From CAYSAQ01 sp964429235 (lineage in GTDB: Bacteria > Margulisbacteria > Riflemargulisbacteria > GWF2-35-9 > DYQY01), in the NCBI GenBank assembly GCA_964429235.1, contig CAYSAQ010000015.1, forward strand, positions 1 through 31,174: DNA of 31,174 nt, in the 5' to 3' direction. Of this stretch, positions 23,578 through 29,767 are shown one piece after another. Numbering within the stretch: position 1 is the first letter of the stretch; the number at the start of each line of letters is the position of its first letter. A program made the position numbers and the translations under genes. The notes under the pieces were generated by a model. It did not search any database, was not told the origin of the DNA, and saw nothing but the letters and a program-made list of their open reading frames with translations.

Positions 23578-24552
23578 ATGAGCAATATACTATTAACAGG
23601 AGCTGCTGGGTTTATCGGATCAAGAGTAGCATCAATGCTTTGCGAAAAAGGTGAAAATGTTATAGCAATTGATAATATGAATACTTATTATGATATAAAG
23701 ATTAAGGATCATAGACTAAATAATCTTCAAAAACTATCCAATTTCAATTTTATAAAAGGTGATATCGAAAATAAGGATACTGTGTTTGATATTTTTAAAA
23801 ATAATAAAATAGATAAAGTTATAAATCTTGCAGCTAGAGCAGGTGTTAGATACAGCATGGAGAATCCTCATGTTTATATGACCACCAATGCAATTGGGAC
23901 ACTTAACTTACTTGAAGCAATGAGAGAATTTAATGTTAAAAAGAAAGTACTTGCTTCTACTTCTTCGCTATATGCTGGTCAGAAAATGCCTTTTACTGAA
24001 GATTTAGCAGTAAATACACCAATATCACCTTATGCAGCTTCTAAGAAAGCAGCAGAGGCAATGTGTTACTCTTATTCGTATTTATATGGAATGGATATTT
24101 CTGTGGTTAGATACTTTACGGTTTTTGGGCCGGCAGGAAGACCAGATATGTGTATTTTTAGATTTATTAAATGGATAGATGAAGGAACTCCTATAGAATT
24201 ATTTGGAGATGGTTCTCAAAGTAGAGATTTTACTTTTGTTGATGATATTGCAAGAGGTACAATTGCAGCAGCTGAAACAGATGTTAATTATGAGGTAATT
24301 AATCTAGGTGGCGGTAAAAATCCAATTTCAATCAATACTGTTATCAATATGATAGAAAAGCACTTAGGTAAAAAAGCTATTATAGAGAATAAACCATTTC
24401 ATAAAGCAGATATCATGGAAACATGGGCAGATATTTCAAAAGCTGACAAATTGTTACATTGGCAGCCAGAAGTTTCCTTTGAAGAAGGCTTAAGCCAAAC
24501 CATTGAGTGGTATCTTCAAAACAAATCATGGCTTAAAGATGTTGTTCTTTAA
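23578..24552 (+). CDS. NAD-dependent uronate 4-epimerase (CapI/UDP-glucuronate 4-epimerase-like SDR)
   Basis: A 324-aa extended short-chain dehydrogenase. GAAGFIGS (8-15) binds NAD, the LAARAGVRYSMENP segment and RYFTVFGPAGRPDMCIFRF are typical of CapI-type UDP-uronate 4-epimerases, and the catalytic pair is Y152/K156 in SPYAASKKAAE, with a serine in STSSLY upstream. It would invert C4 of the uronic acid made by the adjacent dehydrogenase. Alternatives are a UDP-GlcNAc epimerase or a dTDP-glucose dehydratase, but the GRPDM motif argues for the uronate group. A GGAG ribosome-binding site (23566-23569) precedes the ATG. The last codons coincide with the beginning of a dispersed repeat (24546-24595), and a degenerate copy of this gene end lies at 21935-22027. 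Confidence 0.8.
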   Translation: MSNILLTGAAGFIGSRVASMLCEKGENVIAIDNMNTYYDIKIKDHRLNNLQKLSNFNFIKGDIENKDTVFDIFKNNKIDKVINLAARAGVRYSMENPHVYMTTNAIGTLNLLEAMREFNVKKKVLASTSSLYAGQKMPFTEDLAVNTPISPYAASKKAAEAMCYSYSYLYGMDISVVRYFTVFGPAGRPDMCIFRFIKWIDEGTPIELFGDGSQSRDFTFVDDIARGTIAAAETDVNYEVINLGGGKNPISINTVINMIEKHLGKKAIIENKPFHKADIMETWADISKADKLLHWQPEVSFEEGLSQTIEWYLQNKSWLKDVVL

Positions 24553-24590
24553 ACCATTAAGAACAATATCCCAATAACTTCAAAAGACCT
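24497..24590 (+). repeat. 3' end of the epimerase gene (direct repeat R)
   Basis: Counterpart of 21935-22027. Together they flank the 2.5-kb dehydrogenase-epimerase unit in direct orientation. Confidence 0.7.
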
Positions 24591-24595
24591 TAGAT
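24546..24595 (+). repeat. ACCATTAAGAA dispersed repeat, copy B (of at least six)
   Basis: Core TTTAAACCATTAAGAACAAT, then ATCCCAATA and TTCAAAAGACC. Other copies are near 21979-22027, 24799-24870, 28094-28165, 29213-29272 and 30839-30910, all on the + strand. It begins in the stop codon region of the epimerase here, and directly after the stop codons of the ORF6N and HEPN genes in copies D and E. Confidence 0.8.
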
Positions 24596-24597
24596 TT

Positions 24598-24616
24598 CCG
24601 TCTTCACGGGAATGAC
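24598..24616 (+). repeat. REP-like palindrome CCGTCTTCACGGGAATGAC (empty site)
   Basis: CCGT-CTTC-ACGG forms the core hairpin (with TTCCG/CGGGAA one-mismatch extension). The same sequence at 30070-30119 is interrupted by a 32-bp palindromic insertion. Confidence 0.75.
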
Positions 24617-24628
24617 TGTGGCTATTTT

Positions 24629-24927
24629 TTTTATTCTATAATTGTTTGACTGATATACAGATATTTCAATAGTGTTGCAGCATTTTGCACAGGTTTGCCA
24701 GTCACCACTTATCTCCGTTCCCGCTTTCCATATTCTTGACATTGAGTAAAAATACTCATAGGAATGAGTGAAATGTATAAGCGGAAAACCTTATCCTTGG
24801 ACATTGTTTTTAAAACCATTAAGAAAAATATCCCAATACTTCAAACGCCCTTAAATTCACTTTATTTATACTGTTATTTTTTTTCATAATATTTTTAAGT
24901 TTTAATTTGTTTCTAAAGAAACTGTTT
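24629..24927 (+). repeat. 299-bp repeat, copy 1
   Basis: Nearly identical to 30671-30968 (about a dozen differences by eye). Bases 24641-24790 appear fully invariant between the two. A third, partial and diverged copy of the first 70 bases is at 28171-28240. The core contains TTGACA (24736-24741) and three segments TGAGTA, TACTCAT, ATGAGT (24743-24769) in which the middle one can pair with either neighbour. No long reading frame is shared; a 42-codon frame from 24764 is not convincing. Confidence 0.8.
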
Positions 24928-24929
24928 GA

Positions 24930-25035
24930 TAGAAATTATAGACGTTAGAATTGTGGCGATAGTAAAAAACATTTCACTATCATTGTTAGCAATCTGAAGA
25001 GCCCAATTGTTATGTATATATTGAGAGAGTTTTCC
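24930..25035 (+). repeat. Dispersed ~100-bp repeat, copy 2
   Basis: Shares ATAGACGTT, AATTGTGG, CTGAAGAGCCCAATT and TGAGAGAGTTTT with 18650-18755 in the same order and orientation. Confidence 0.7.
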
Positions 25036-25053
25036 TTTAGAAAGCGGGGGTCA

Positions 25054-25109
25054 TAGGGGGCGCGGACCTGTCCCTCGAAGCTACGTAGTAGCGTAGTGGG
25101 AGCCCCTTA
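25054..25109 (+). repeat. Nested hairpin of the TAAGGG/GCGGA family with an inner insertion
   Basis: Outer arms TAGGGGGC (25054-25061) and GCCCCTTA (25102-25109); the family loop GCGGA (25062-25066) is followed by a 35-bp insertion that is itself nested: TCCC...GGGA enclosing GCTAC-GTA-GTAGC. Without the insertion it would match the hairpins at 18779 and 28371. Confidence 0.7.
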
Positions 25110-25223
25110 TAAAGAATATGTAGTGATAGAGCTTTCTTATCTTTAAAATTTTATTTTCAGTTTTCTATAAAGGTTTTACCTTTAACAGTTTTCAAATAAG
25201 GGTTTATTTCTTCGCTAGGCGCA

Positions 25224-25260
25224 AAAGCCAATACAAATTAATATAAAAAAGCTAAAGTTT
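25224..25260 (+). repeat. 37-bp exact repeat, copy 1
   Basis: AAAGCCAATACAAATTAATA followed by TAAAAAAGCTAAAGTTT is identical at 26998-27034. Confidence 0.85.
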
Positions 25261-25471
25261 ATTAGCAAAGTAATAGCCCCCTTAACTTGTGGGGCGTAGC
25301 TTTAGCGTAGACTTATCTAAGGGGGAAGAGTCCGTTAGGACGAAGGGGGCTTATTGTATTAATGTGGTAGTTAGCCTCTCTAGGAGGATGCAACGACATT
25401 GTCATGTAAGTATATGAAAGTTTATTTTGTTGGTGAGGGGTTGGGGAGATGTCTTCCTGTATTTTGATTTT

Positions 25472-25500
25472 TTGACTATTTTAAAGTACTACTTTATAAT
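25472..25500 (+). promoter_or_regulatory. Sigma70-like promoter, leaderless layout, for 25509-26708
   Basis: TTGACT (25472-25477), 17-bp spacer, TATAAT (25495-25500), then 8 bases to ATG 25509. This is close to consensus and leaves no room for a ribosome-binding site. Confidence 0.75.
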
Positions 25501-25508
25501 AGTTAATT

Positions 25509-26708
25509 ATGAAAATAAAAAGAAAAGTTTTTGATAAACTTATTAGTCAACTATATAAGCCTTATGTGTCTATTCTGATAGGTGCTAGGCAAGTTGGAAA
25601 ATCATTTTTATTGAGAGAAGTTATGGAATATTGTCAGCTAGAAAGCTTGCAATCTGTTTTCTATGATTTAGAAGATCCTGATGATCTTAAGCTTTTTGCT
25701 GGCAATGAAAAAGACATTATTGATTTGATAACAAAAAATAATGTAGATGTAGTTTTTATTGATGAGTTTCAATATATAAAGAACGCTACAAAAGTATTTA
25801 AAACCATAATAGATAAACAATTAAAAATAAAAATATATGCCTCAGGTTCTTCATCTGTTGATATTCACAAACATTTAAAGGAAAGTTTAGCAGGAAGATT
25901 TAGAATAACAGAGATAGCATCCTTATCCATAGTAGAGCTTAAGCAGGTTCCACATTATAATCCTTTAGATTATTTTAAGTATGGAGGAATGCCGGGATTA
26001 TTACATGAAGCAACTTTAGAAGAAAAAATAGAATTACTTAAAAATATTTTACAGACTTATCTTTTAAAGGATATTAAATCTTTAATCAGAGAAGAGAATA
26101 TACGTTCTTTTAACAATCTTTTATATTTATTAGCACAAAATCAAGGTTCTATTACTTCCTTAACGGGTTTTTCTAATGAAGTCGGTCTTTCCATTCCGGC
26201 TGTGTCTCATCATTTGGAAATAATGAGACAGACCTACACTTGTTATCATTTAGAAAGTTTTTCTAGAAATCTTGCTAATGAATTAAAAAAGTCCAAAAAA
26301 TATTATTTATATGATATTGGCATGAGAAACATGATACTTAAGGATTTTTCTGATATTAGTATAAGAAAAGATAATGGCATATTACTGGAAAGTTTTGTTT
26401 TTATGACTTTACAAAGAAAGCTAAAACCAAATATGGAAATAAAATTTTGGCGTACAAAACAGGGTGATGAGGTTGATTTTATATTATTAAAAGATAGAAA
26501 GCCTTATCCTTTTGAAGTGAAATATCAACTTCAAAAAAATGAAGTACCTGCCGGAATAATTAAGTTTATGAAACATTATCCTGAAACAAAAGAAGCGTAT
26601 GTTGTGTCAATAAATTATTCTGGGAAAAGTGTTTATGATAATAAAATTATATATTTTATTAAATATACCGAGATAGATTTTTTAGAGTTGTTTCGCGAAT
26701 TAGACTAG
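25509..26708 (+). CDS. AAA ATPase with C-terminal DUF4143 (AAA_14 family)
   Basis: A 399-aa protein. The P-loop ATPase half has Walker A G25-ARQVGK31-S32 and Walker B VVFID85E86FQYI, followed by the SGSSSVDIHKHLKESLAGRF arginine/sensor segment. The C-terminal half (about 195-399) is DUF4143, a restriction-endonuclease-like domain: GILLESFVFMTL, then FWRTKQGDEVDFIL and PYPFEVKYQ give the D...E-x-K pattern of such nucleases. The family is widespread and mobile in accessory regions; a nuclease or defence role is inferred from the fold, not shown. The gene stands alone between two repeat spacers with its own promoter and is apparently translated without a leader. Confidence 0.85.
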   Translation: MKIKRKVFDKLISQLYKPYVSILIGARQVGKSFLLREVMEYCQLESLQSVFYDLEDPDDLKLFAGNEKDIIDLITKNNVDVVFIDEFQYIKNATKVFKTIIDKQLKIKIYASGSSSVDIHKHLKESLAGRFRITEIASLSIVELKQVPHYNPLDYFKYGGMPGLLHEATLEEKIELLKNILQTYLLKDIKSLIREENIRSFNNLLYLLAQNQGSITSLTGFSNEVGLSIPAVSHHLEIMRQTYTCYHLESFSRNLANELKKSKKYYLYDIGMRNMILKDFSDISIRKDNGILLESFVFMTLQRKLKPNMEIKFWRTKQGDEVDFILLKDRKPYPFEVKYQLQKNEVPAGIIKFMKHYPETKEAYVVSINYSGKSVYDNKIIYFIKYTEIDFLELFRELD

Positions 26709-26868
26709 CCACCCATTAAAATTTCGCCTATTAAATTATTTTTAAAGAAATTATTAATAAGGGCTCCTTGCCGCCCTTATATATCCCGCAAGGCTTTGCA
26801 AAACTTAATTACACTAAGAGTAAAAAAAGGTTTCACTTGAAATATCTATAGGACAGTGGATTTTCTCG

Positions 26869-26902
26869 TCCGCCTTATTTATACGCCTATGGCGTAGGCG
26901 GA
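26869..26902 (+). repeat. Palindrome interrupted by a smaller palindrome (filled site)
   Basis: TCCGCCTTA (26869-26877), insert TTTATACGCCTATGGCG (26878-26894), then TAGGCGGA (26895-26902). Removing the insert and one TA restores TCCGCCTTAGGCGGA exactly as found at 20212 and 20295, so the TA looks like a target duplication. The same 17-bp insert sits in another palindrome at about 30171-30200. Confidence 0.8.
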
Positions 26903-26997
26903 TCGGAGAGTGCCCGTTTAACACTGTTTAAACTCTTAGCAAGCCTTGGCAAAGCTCACAGAGTGAGCGACGCCAGGTAGTTCTTGCAAACAGTTGC

Positions 26998-27034
26998 AAA
27001 GCCAATACAAATTAATATAAAAAAGCTAAAGTTT
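26998..27034 (+). repeat. 37-bp exact repeat, copy 2
   Basis: Identical to 25224-25260. Confidence 0.85.
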
Positions 27035-27131
27035 CCATAACTTATTCTGCGAAGCTCTTCGAGCGTAGACGGAAGAGGGAGGAGTATGGTACGTCATATT
27101 GTTGACGTTGTTATTAAAATATTGCAACAAG

Positions 27132-27160
27132 TTGACTTAACCCTCAATGATTAGTATTAT
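27132..27160 (+). promoter_or_regulatory. Sigma70-like promoter, leaderless layout, for 27167-28084
   Basis: TTGACT (27132-27137), 17-bp spacer, TATTAT (27155-27160), then 6 bases to ATG 27167. Confidence 0.7.
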
Positions 27161-27166
27161 TTAATC

Positions 27167-28084
27167 ATGGAAAAACTAATGCCGTTGGAAAGTATTCAAT
27201 CAAAAATACACACTATTAGAGATATGGAAGTAATATTAGATAGTGAATTAGCTGAATTGTATGGAATTGAACTAAAGAGATTAAATGAACAAGTAAAAAG
27301 GAATATTTTACGGTTTCCACGTAATTTCAGGTTTCAACTGAAAAGCGAAGAGTATCAATATGTTTTATCAAAAAATTTAAGAATTGATAATTCTAGCAAC
27401 TTGAGGTCGCAATTTGCGACCTCAAGTAATAAACACGGTGGTAGAAGATACTTGCCATATGTTTTTACAGAACAAGGAGTTTCTATGCTTAGTGCAGTTT
27501 TAAATAGCAAAACGGCTATTGATGTAAGTATAAGAATAATAAATAGTTTTGTTAAAATGAGAAGATTTTTATTGGAGAATGGGGAGATATTTAAAAGGAT
27601 AAATCGTTTGGAAAGAAAACAGATTTCATTTGAGATTGGAACAGGAAATAGAATTGAATCGATTCTATCTGCAATAGAATCTAAACATATTATTCCTAAG
27701 CAAGGTATTTTTTATGATGGTCAGATATTCGATGCTTACATATTCATTGTTGATATTATAAAAAATGCGAAACAATCTATTGTTTTGATTGATAATTATA
27801 TTGACGAAACAGTGTTAACTTTGCTTACAAAAAGGGATAAGGGATGTAGCGCTGTTATTTATACAAAATGTTTGACTAATAAAATAGAGCTTGATTTGAA
27901 AAAGCATAACGCTCAGTATCCTGGAATTATTATTAAAGAATTTAAAAATTCACATGATAGGTTTTTAATTATTGATAATGAAGAAATTTATCATATAGGT
28001 GCTTCATTAAAAGATCTAGGTAAAAAGATATTTGCTTTTTCTAGGTTAGATAAAACTAATTTAAAACTATTAGATATATTATAA
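27167..28084 (+). CDS. ORF6N-domain protein with C-terminal PLD-like domain
   Basis: A 305-aa protein in two parts. Residues ~9-125 are an ORF6N (phage/KilA-N-related) DNA-binding domain: IHTIRDMEVILDSELAELYG, RFPRNFRFQL, GGRRYLPYVFTEQGVSMLSA. After a short coiled linker, residues ~175-305 resemble a phospholipase-D-like domain: YIFIVDIIKNAKQSIVLIDN, YTKC and H-D-R-F-L-I-I-D, an HxR variant of the HxKx4D motif, then HIGASLKDLGKK. One such domain per chain means a dimer would be required for nuclease activity. ORF6N proteins are typical of phage and mobile DNA and regulate or cleave DNA in ways not well defined. A perfect 13-bp inverted repeat lies in the coding region (27399-27427). Confidence 0.8.
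   Translation: MEKLMPLESIQSKIHTIRDMEVILDSELAELYGIELKRLNEQVKRNILRFPRNFRFQLKSEEYQYVLSKNLRIDNSSNLRSQFATSSNKHGGRRYLPYVFTEQGVSMLSAVLNSKTAIDVSIRIINSFVKMRRFLLENGEIFKRINRLERKQISFEIGTGNRIESILSAIESKHIIPKQGIFYDGQIFDAYIFIVDIIKNAKQSIVLIDNYIDETVLTLLTKRDKGCSAVIYTKCLTNKIELDLKKHNAQYPGIIIKEFKNSHDRFLIIDNEEIYHIGASLKDLGKKIFAFSRLDKTNLKLLDIL
27399..27427 (+). repeat. Perfect 13-bp inverted repeat within the ORF6N gene
   Basis: ACTTGAGGTCGCA, 3-bp centre, TGCGACCTCAAGT. It encodes the NLRSQFATSS segment at the ORF6N domain's variable loop. An mRNA hairpin of this strength within a coding region is unusual in such AT-rich DNA. Confidence 0.9.
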
Positions 28085-28275
28085 AACCATATCTTTGGAC
28101 CTTGTTTTTAAAACCATTAAGAAAAATATCCCAATACTTTAAAAGACCATAGATTCACTTTATTTAATTTTTTATTCTATAACTGTTTGCGTGATATACA
28201 GATATTTCAATAGAGTCGCAGCATTTTGCACAGGCCTGTCTGCCATAGCTTTAGCGACGGCGGAATGTGCAACTA

Positions 28276-28312
28276 ATCAAAGGCGTAACCATGGATGGTG
28301 AGAGCCTTTGAT
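28276..28312 (+). repeat. Two-tier hairpin ATCAAAGGC ... GCCTTTGAT
   Basis: Outer perfect 9-bp arms (28276-28284 and 28304-28312) enclose the inner palindrome ACCAT-GG-ATGGT (28288-28299). It lies where the 299-bp repeat family diverges and is probably another nested element. Confidence 0.75.
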
Positions 28313-28370
28313 GCAAGACCTATTGATTAATAGCTGTAAGAACAAGTTTTATAGAATAAAGAGGGGATTT

Positions 28371-28391
28371 TAAGGGCTGCGGAAGCCCTTA
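28371..28391 (+). repeat. TAAGGGCT-GCGGA-AGCCCTTA hairpin
   Basis: Perfect 8-bp stem with the same GCGGA loop as 18779-18799; stem positions 7-8 differ in both arms in a compensatory way. Confidence 0.75.
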
Positions 28392-28499
28392 TAAGAAATA
28401 TGTAGTGATAGAGTTTTTCGTTGCAACTCCGCTTAAAGAAGGATAAGTTTAGCGGTTGCCCCTTATATAAATATGCTTTATCTATAGCGCAACTACTTC

Positions 28500-28529
28500 T
28501 TGCCATTAACTAACTGCGGTTGATATACT
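28500..28529 (+). promoter_or_regulatory. Sigma70-like promoter, leaderless layout, for the MNT-HEPN pair
   Basis: TTGCCA (28500-28505), 18-bp spacer, TATACT (28524-28529), then 6 bases to ATG 28536. Confidence 0.6.
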
Positions 28530-28535
28530 TCTTTT

Positions 28536-28856
28536 ATGGGTATAAAGGATTACATTGAATATTTGACAGAAACTATTAAAACAAAAATAAAGCCAAATAG
28601 GTTAATTTTATTTGGTTCGCATGCTTATGGTATTCCTAATAAAGATTCTGATATAGATATATTAATTGAAATTGATACTGATATAAAAAAGTCAAAACGT
28701 TCAATTGAAGTTAGTAAGTTGTTTTTAAATAGAGAGTATCCTTTAGATCTGATAGTTTATACTCCAGCAGAAGTTAAATCTAAATTATCAAATAATGACC
28801 CTTTTCTTCAGAATATATTTAATAAAGGGAAGGTTTTGTATGAACGAACTGATTAA
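28536..28856 (+). CDS. MNT-domain nucleotidyltransferase (antitoxin-like, DNA-pol-beta family)
   Basis: A 106-aa minimal nucleotidyltransferase. LFG27S28HAYG, then D37-S-D39-I-D41 form the canonical GS-x10-DxD catalytic site, with the third acidic residue probably in YPLDLIVYT. Related proteins pair with a HEPN partner; in characterised MNT-HEPN systems the enzyme AMPylates the HEPN toxin. The next gene overlaps by 17 bases and encodes a HEPN protein, which supports a two-gene toxin-antitoxin module. Confidence 0.85.
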   Translation: MGIKDYIEYLTETIKTKIKPNRLILFGSHAYGIPNKDSDIDILIEIDTDIKKSKRSIEVSKLFLNREYPLDLIVYTPAEVKSKLSNNDPFLQNIFNKGKVLYERTD

Positions 28857-29211
28857 TGATTGGATATTACGAGCAACTAATGATCTTAAAGTTGCAGAAT
28901 TGTTAGTTGCAGAAGAAAATGAAGCATATGAAATAATATGTTTCCATTGTCAGCAATATGTTGAAAAGATTCTTAAAAGTATATTAACTAAAGAACAAAT
29001 AGTTTTTCCTAGAACACACGATTTAGTATTATTAATTAATTTGCTTCCAGATCAATATATCGAAGCCAAAGATGTTATAGGAAAAATAGTTGTGTTAAAC
29101 GAATATGCTGTATCTGCTAGATATCCTGGTGAGATAGTTGATAAAGATGATGTAGTTGAATCATTAGAAATAGTACATTTATTTAAAGACTCGATATATA
29201 AGTATCTTTAG
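28840..29211 (+). CDS. HEPN-domain protein (PF05168-like), partner of the MNT gene
   Basis: A 123-aa all-helical protein: NDWILRATNDLKVAELLVAE, IICFHCQQYVEKILKSIL, then PRTHDLVLLINLLP and NEYAVSARYPGE are classic for the HEPN family. The start is placed at ATG 28840, after an AAAGGGAAGG ribosome-binding site; an in-frame ATG at 28795 lies deep in the upstream gene. I do not see the R-x4-6-H ribonuclease motif that toxic HEPN proteins carry, so this one may be a non-catalytic member or act by another route. It is directly followed by an ACCATTAAGAA repeat. Confidence 0.85.
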   Translation: MNELINDWILRATNDLKVAELLVAEENEAYEIICFHCQQYVEKILKSILTKEQIVFPRTHDLVLLINLLPDQYIEAKDVIGKIVVLNEYAVSARYPGEIVDKDDVVESLEIVHLFKDSIYKYL

Positions 29212-29365
29212 CCATTATTTTTAAAACCATTAAGAAAAATATCCCAATACTTTAAAAGACCATAGATTCCCGTTTCTTCGATTAACTATAATGCATGTCG
29301 TTGGCGAGGGTTTGAGATGTGGCTCAAAGATTGACTTTTATTTACTACCAATTTAATATTTATCT
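29212..29365 (+). repeat. Short spacer: ACCATTAAGAA repeat, half palindrome, promoter
   Basis: Copy E of the ACCATTAAGAA repeat begins right after the HEPN stop (29213-29272) and ends in GATTCCCGT, the left half of the REP-like palindrome. GTCGTTGGCGAGGGTTTGAGATG (29298 on) resembles the GTTGGTGAGG piece at 22180 and 25430. The promoter fills the remainder. Confidence 0.65.
29331..29359 (+). promoter_or_regulatory. Sigma70-like promoter, leaderless layout, for the HepT-MntA-type pair
   Basis: TTGACT (29331-29336), 17-bp spacer, TAATAT (29354-29359), then 6 bases to ATG 29366. Confidence 0.7.
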
Positions 29366-29767
29366 ATGAATGCAAAAGATATTAGATGGAAACAACGTTT
29401 TTCCAATTTCCAAAGAGCCTTTACTCAATTTAAAGAAGCAATAGATGTTTTTGATTCCCTTTCTGTTTTAGAAAAAGAAGGATTAGTTCAAAGGTACGAG
29501 TATACATTTGAGTTAAGTTGGAAAACACTAAAAGATTATCTGGAAAGCCAAGGCGTTGTCGTAAAGTTCCCAAGAGATGTTATCAAGGAAGCTTTTCAGT
29601 CAGAGTTACTAGGTGAGGGTGATATCTGGATGGATATGCTTGAAAAAAGGAATCTTATTGCACACACATATGACGAAGCCATATTCAATCAAACATTATC
29701 ACTTATTAAAGATTCTTTTTTTGCTCAAATAGAGTATACGTTTAATGAACTATCAAAGAAACTATGA
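29366..29767 (+). CDS. HepT-like HEPN ribonuclease toxin (HI0074 nucleotidyltransferase substrate-binding family)
   Basis: A 133-aa helical protein of the HI0074 type: RWKQRFSNFQRAFTQFKEAI, RYEYTFELSWKTLKDYL and DMLEKRNLIAHTYDE. The last segment contains R95-x4-H100-x-Y102, exactly the RX4HXY active site of HepT toxins, whose tyrosine is oligo-AMPylated by MntA in the type VII toxin-antitoxin system. It overlaps the MntA-like gene by 4 bases, with the toxin first. With all key residues present it is likely an active toxin held in check by its partner. Confidence 0.85.
   Translation: MNAKDIRWKQRFSNFQRAFTQFKEAIDVFDSLSVLEKEGLVQRYEYTFELSWKTLKDYLESQGVVVKFPRDVIKEAFQSELLGEGDIWMDMLEKRNLIAHTYDEAIFNQTLSLIKDSFFAQIEYTFNELSKKL

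Larger units (their letters stand above)
24553..25508 (+). other. 956-bp repeat-built spacer
   Basis: No gene is supported. In order: an ACCATTAAGAA repeat running on from the epimerase stop; a CCGTCTTCACGGGAATGAC REP-like palindrome (24598-24616); the 299-bp repeat (24629-24927) with another ACCATTAAGAA unit inside; the 100-bp element related to 18650-18755; the nested hairpin 25054-25109; GAATATGTAGTGATAGAG, shared with 28396; a 37-bp repeat (25224-25260); a block with GCGTAGCTTTAGCGTAG palindromes and GGGGGCTTA arms (about 25275-25350); CCTCTCTAGGAGGATGCAACGACA..., shared with 22126; and the promoter at 25472-25500. Confidence 0.65.
26709..27166 (+). other. 458-bp repeat-built spacer
   Basis: No gene is supported. 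It holds CACCCATTAAAATTTC...TTAAATTATT (26711-26740, shared with 30611-30640), AAAGAAATTATTAATAAGGG (about 26746-26765, shared with 31045-31065), the hairpin TAAGGGC...GCCCTTA (26758-26779), the split palindrome 26869-26902, the 37-bp repeat (26998-27034), a GCGAAGCTCTTCGAGCGTAG palindrome at about 27050-27069, and the promoter at 27132-27160. Confidence 0.6.
28085..28535 (+). other. 451-bp repeat-built spacer
   Basis: No gene is supported. It contains ACCATTAAGAA copy D (28094-28165), a partial 299-bp repeat (28171-28240), the long hairpin 28276-28312, the TAAGGGCT hairpin (28371-28391), GAAATATGTAGTGATAGAG (about 28394, shared with 25112), CCGCTTAAAG...TTTAGCGG (about 28432-28456) and the promoter at 28500-28529. 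Confidence 0.6.

Noticed and set aside
24690..24795. Minus-strand 31-codon frame (MSKDKVFRLYISLIPMS...) in the same repeat
   Set aside because: Short, no initiation signal, and the segment is better explained as a structured non-coding element.
24764..24892. Small + strand reading frame (MSEMYKRKTLSLDIVFKTIK...) in the 299-bp repeat
   Set aside because: Its 3' half is the ACCATTAAGAA repeat, which is interrupted by stops in other copies; no ribosome-binding site; differences between copies do not favour synonymous positions.
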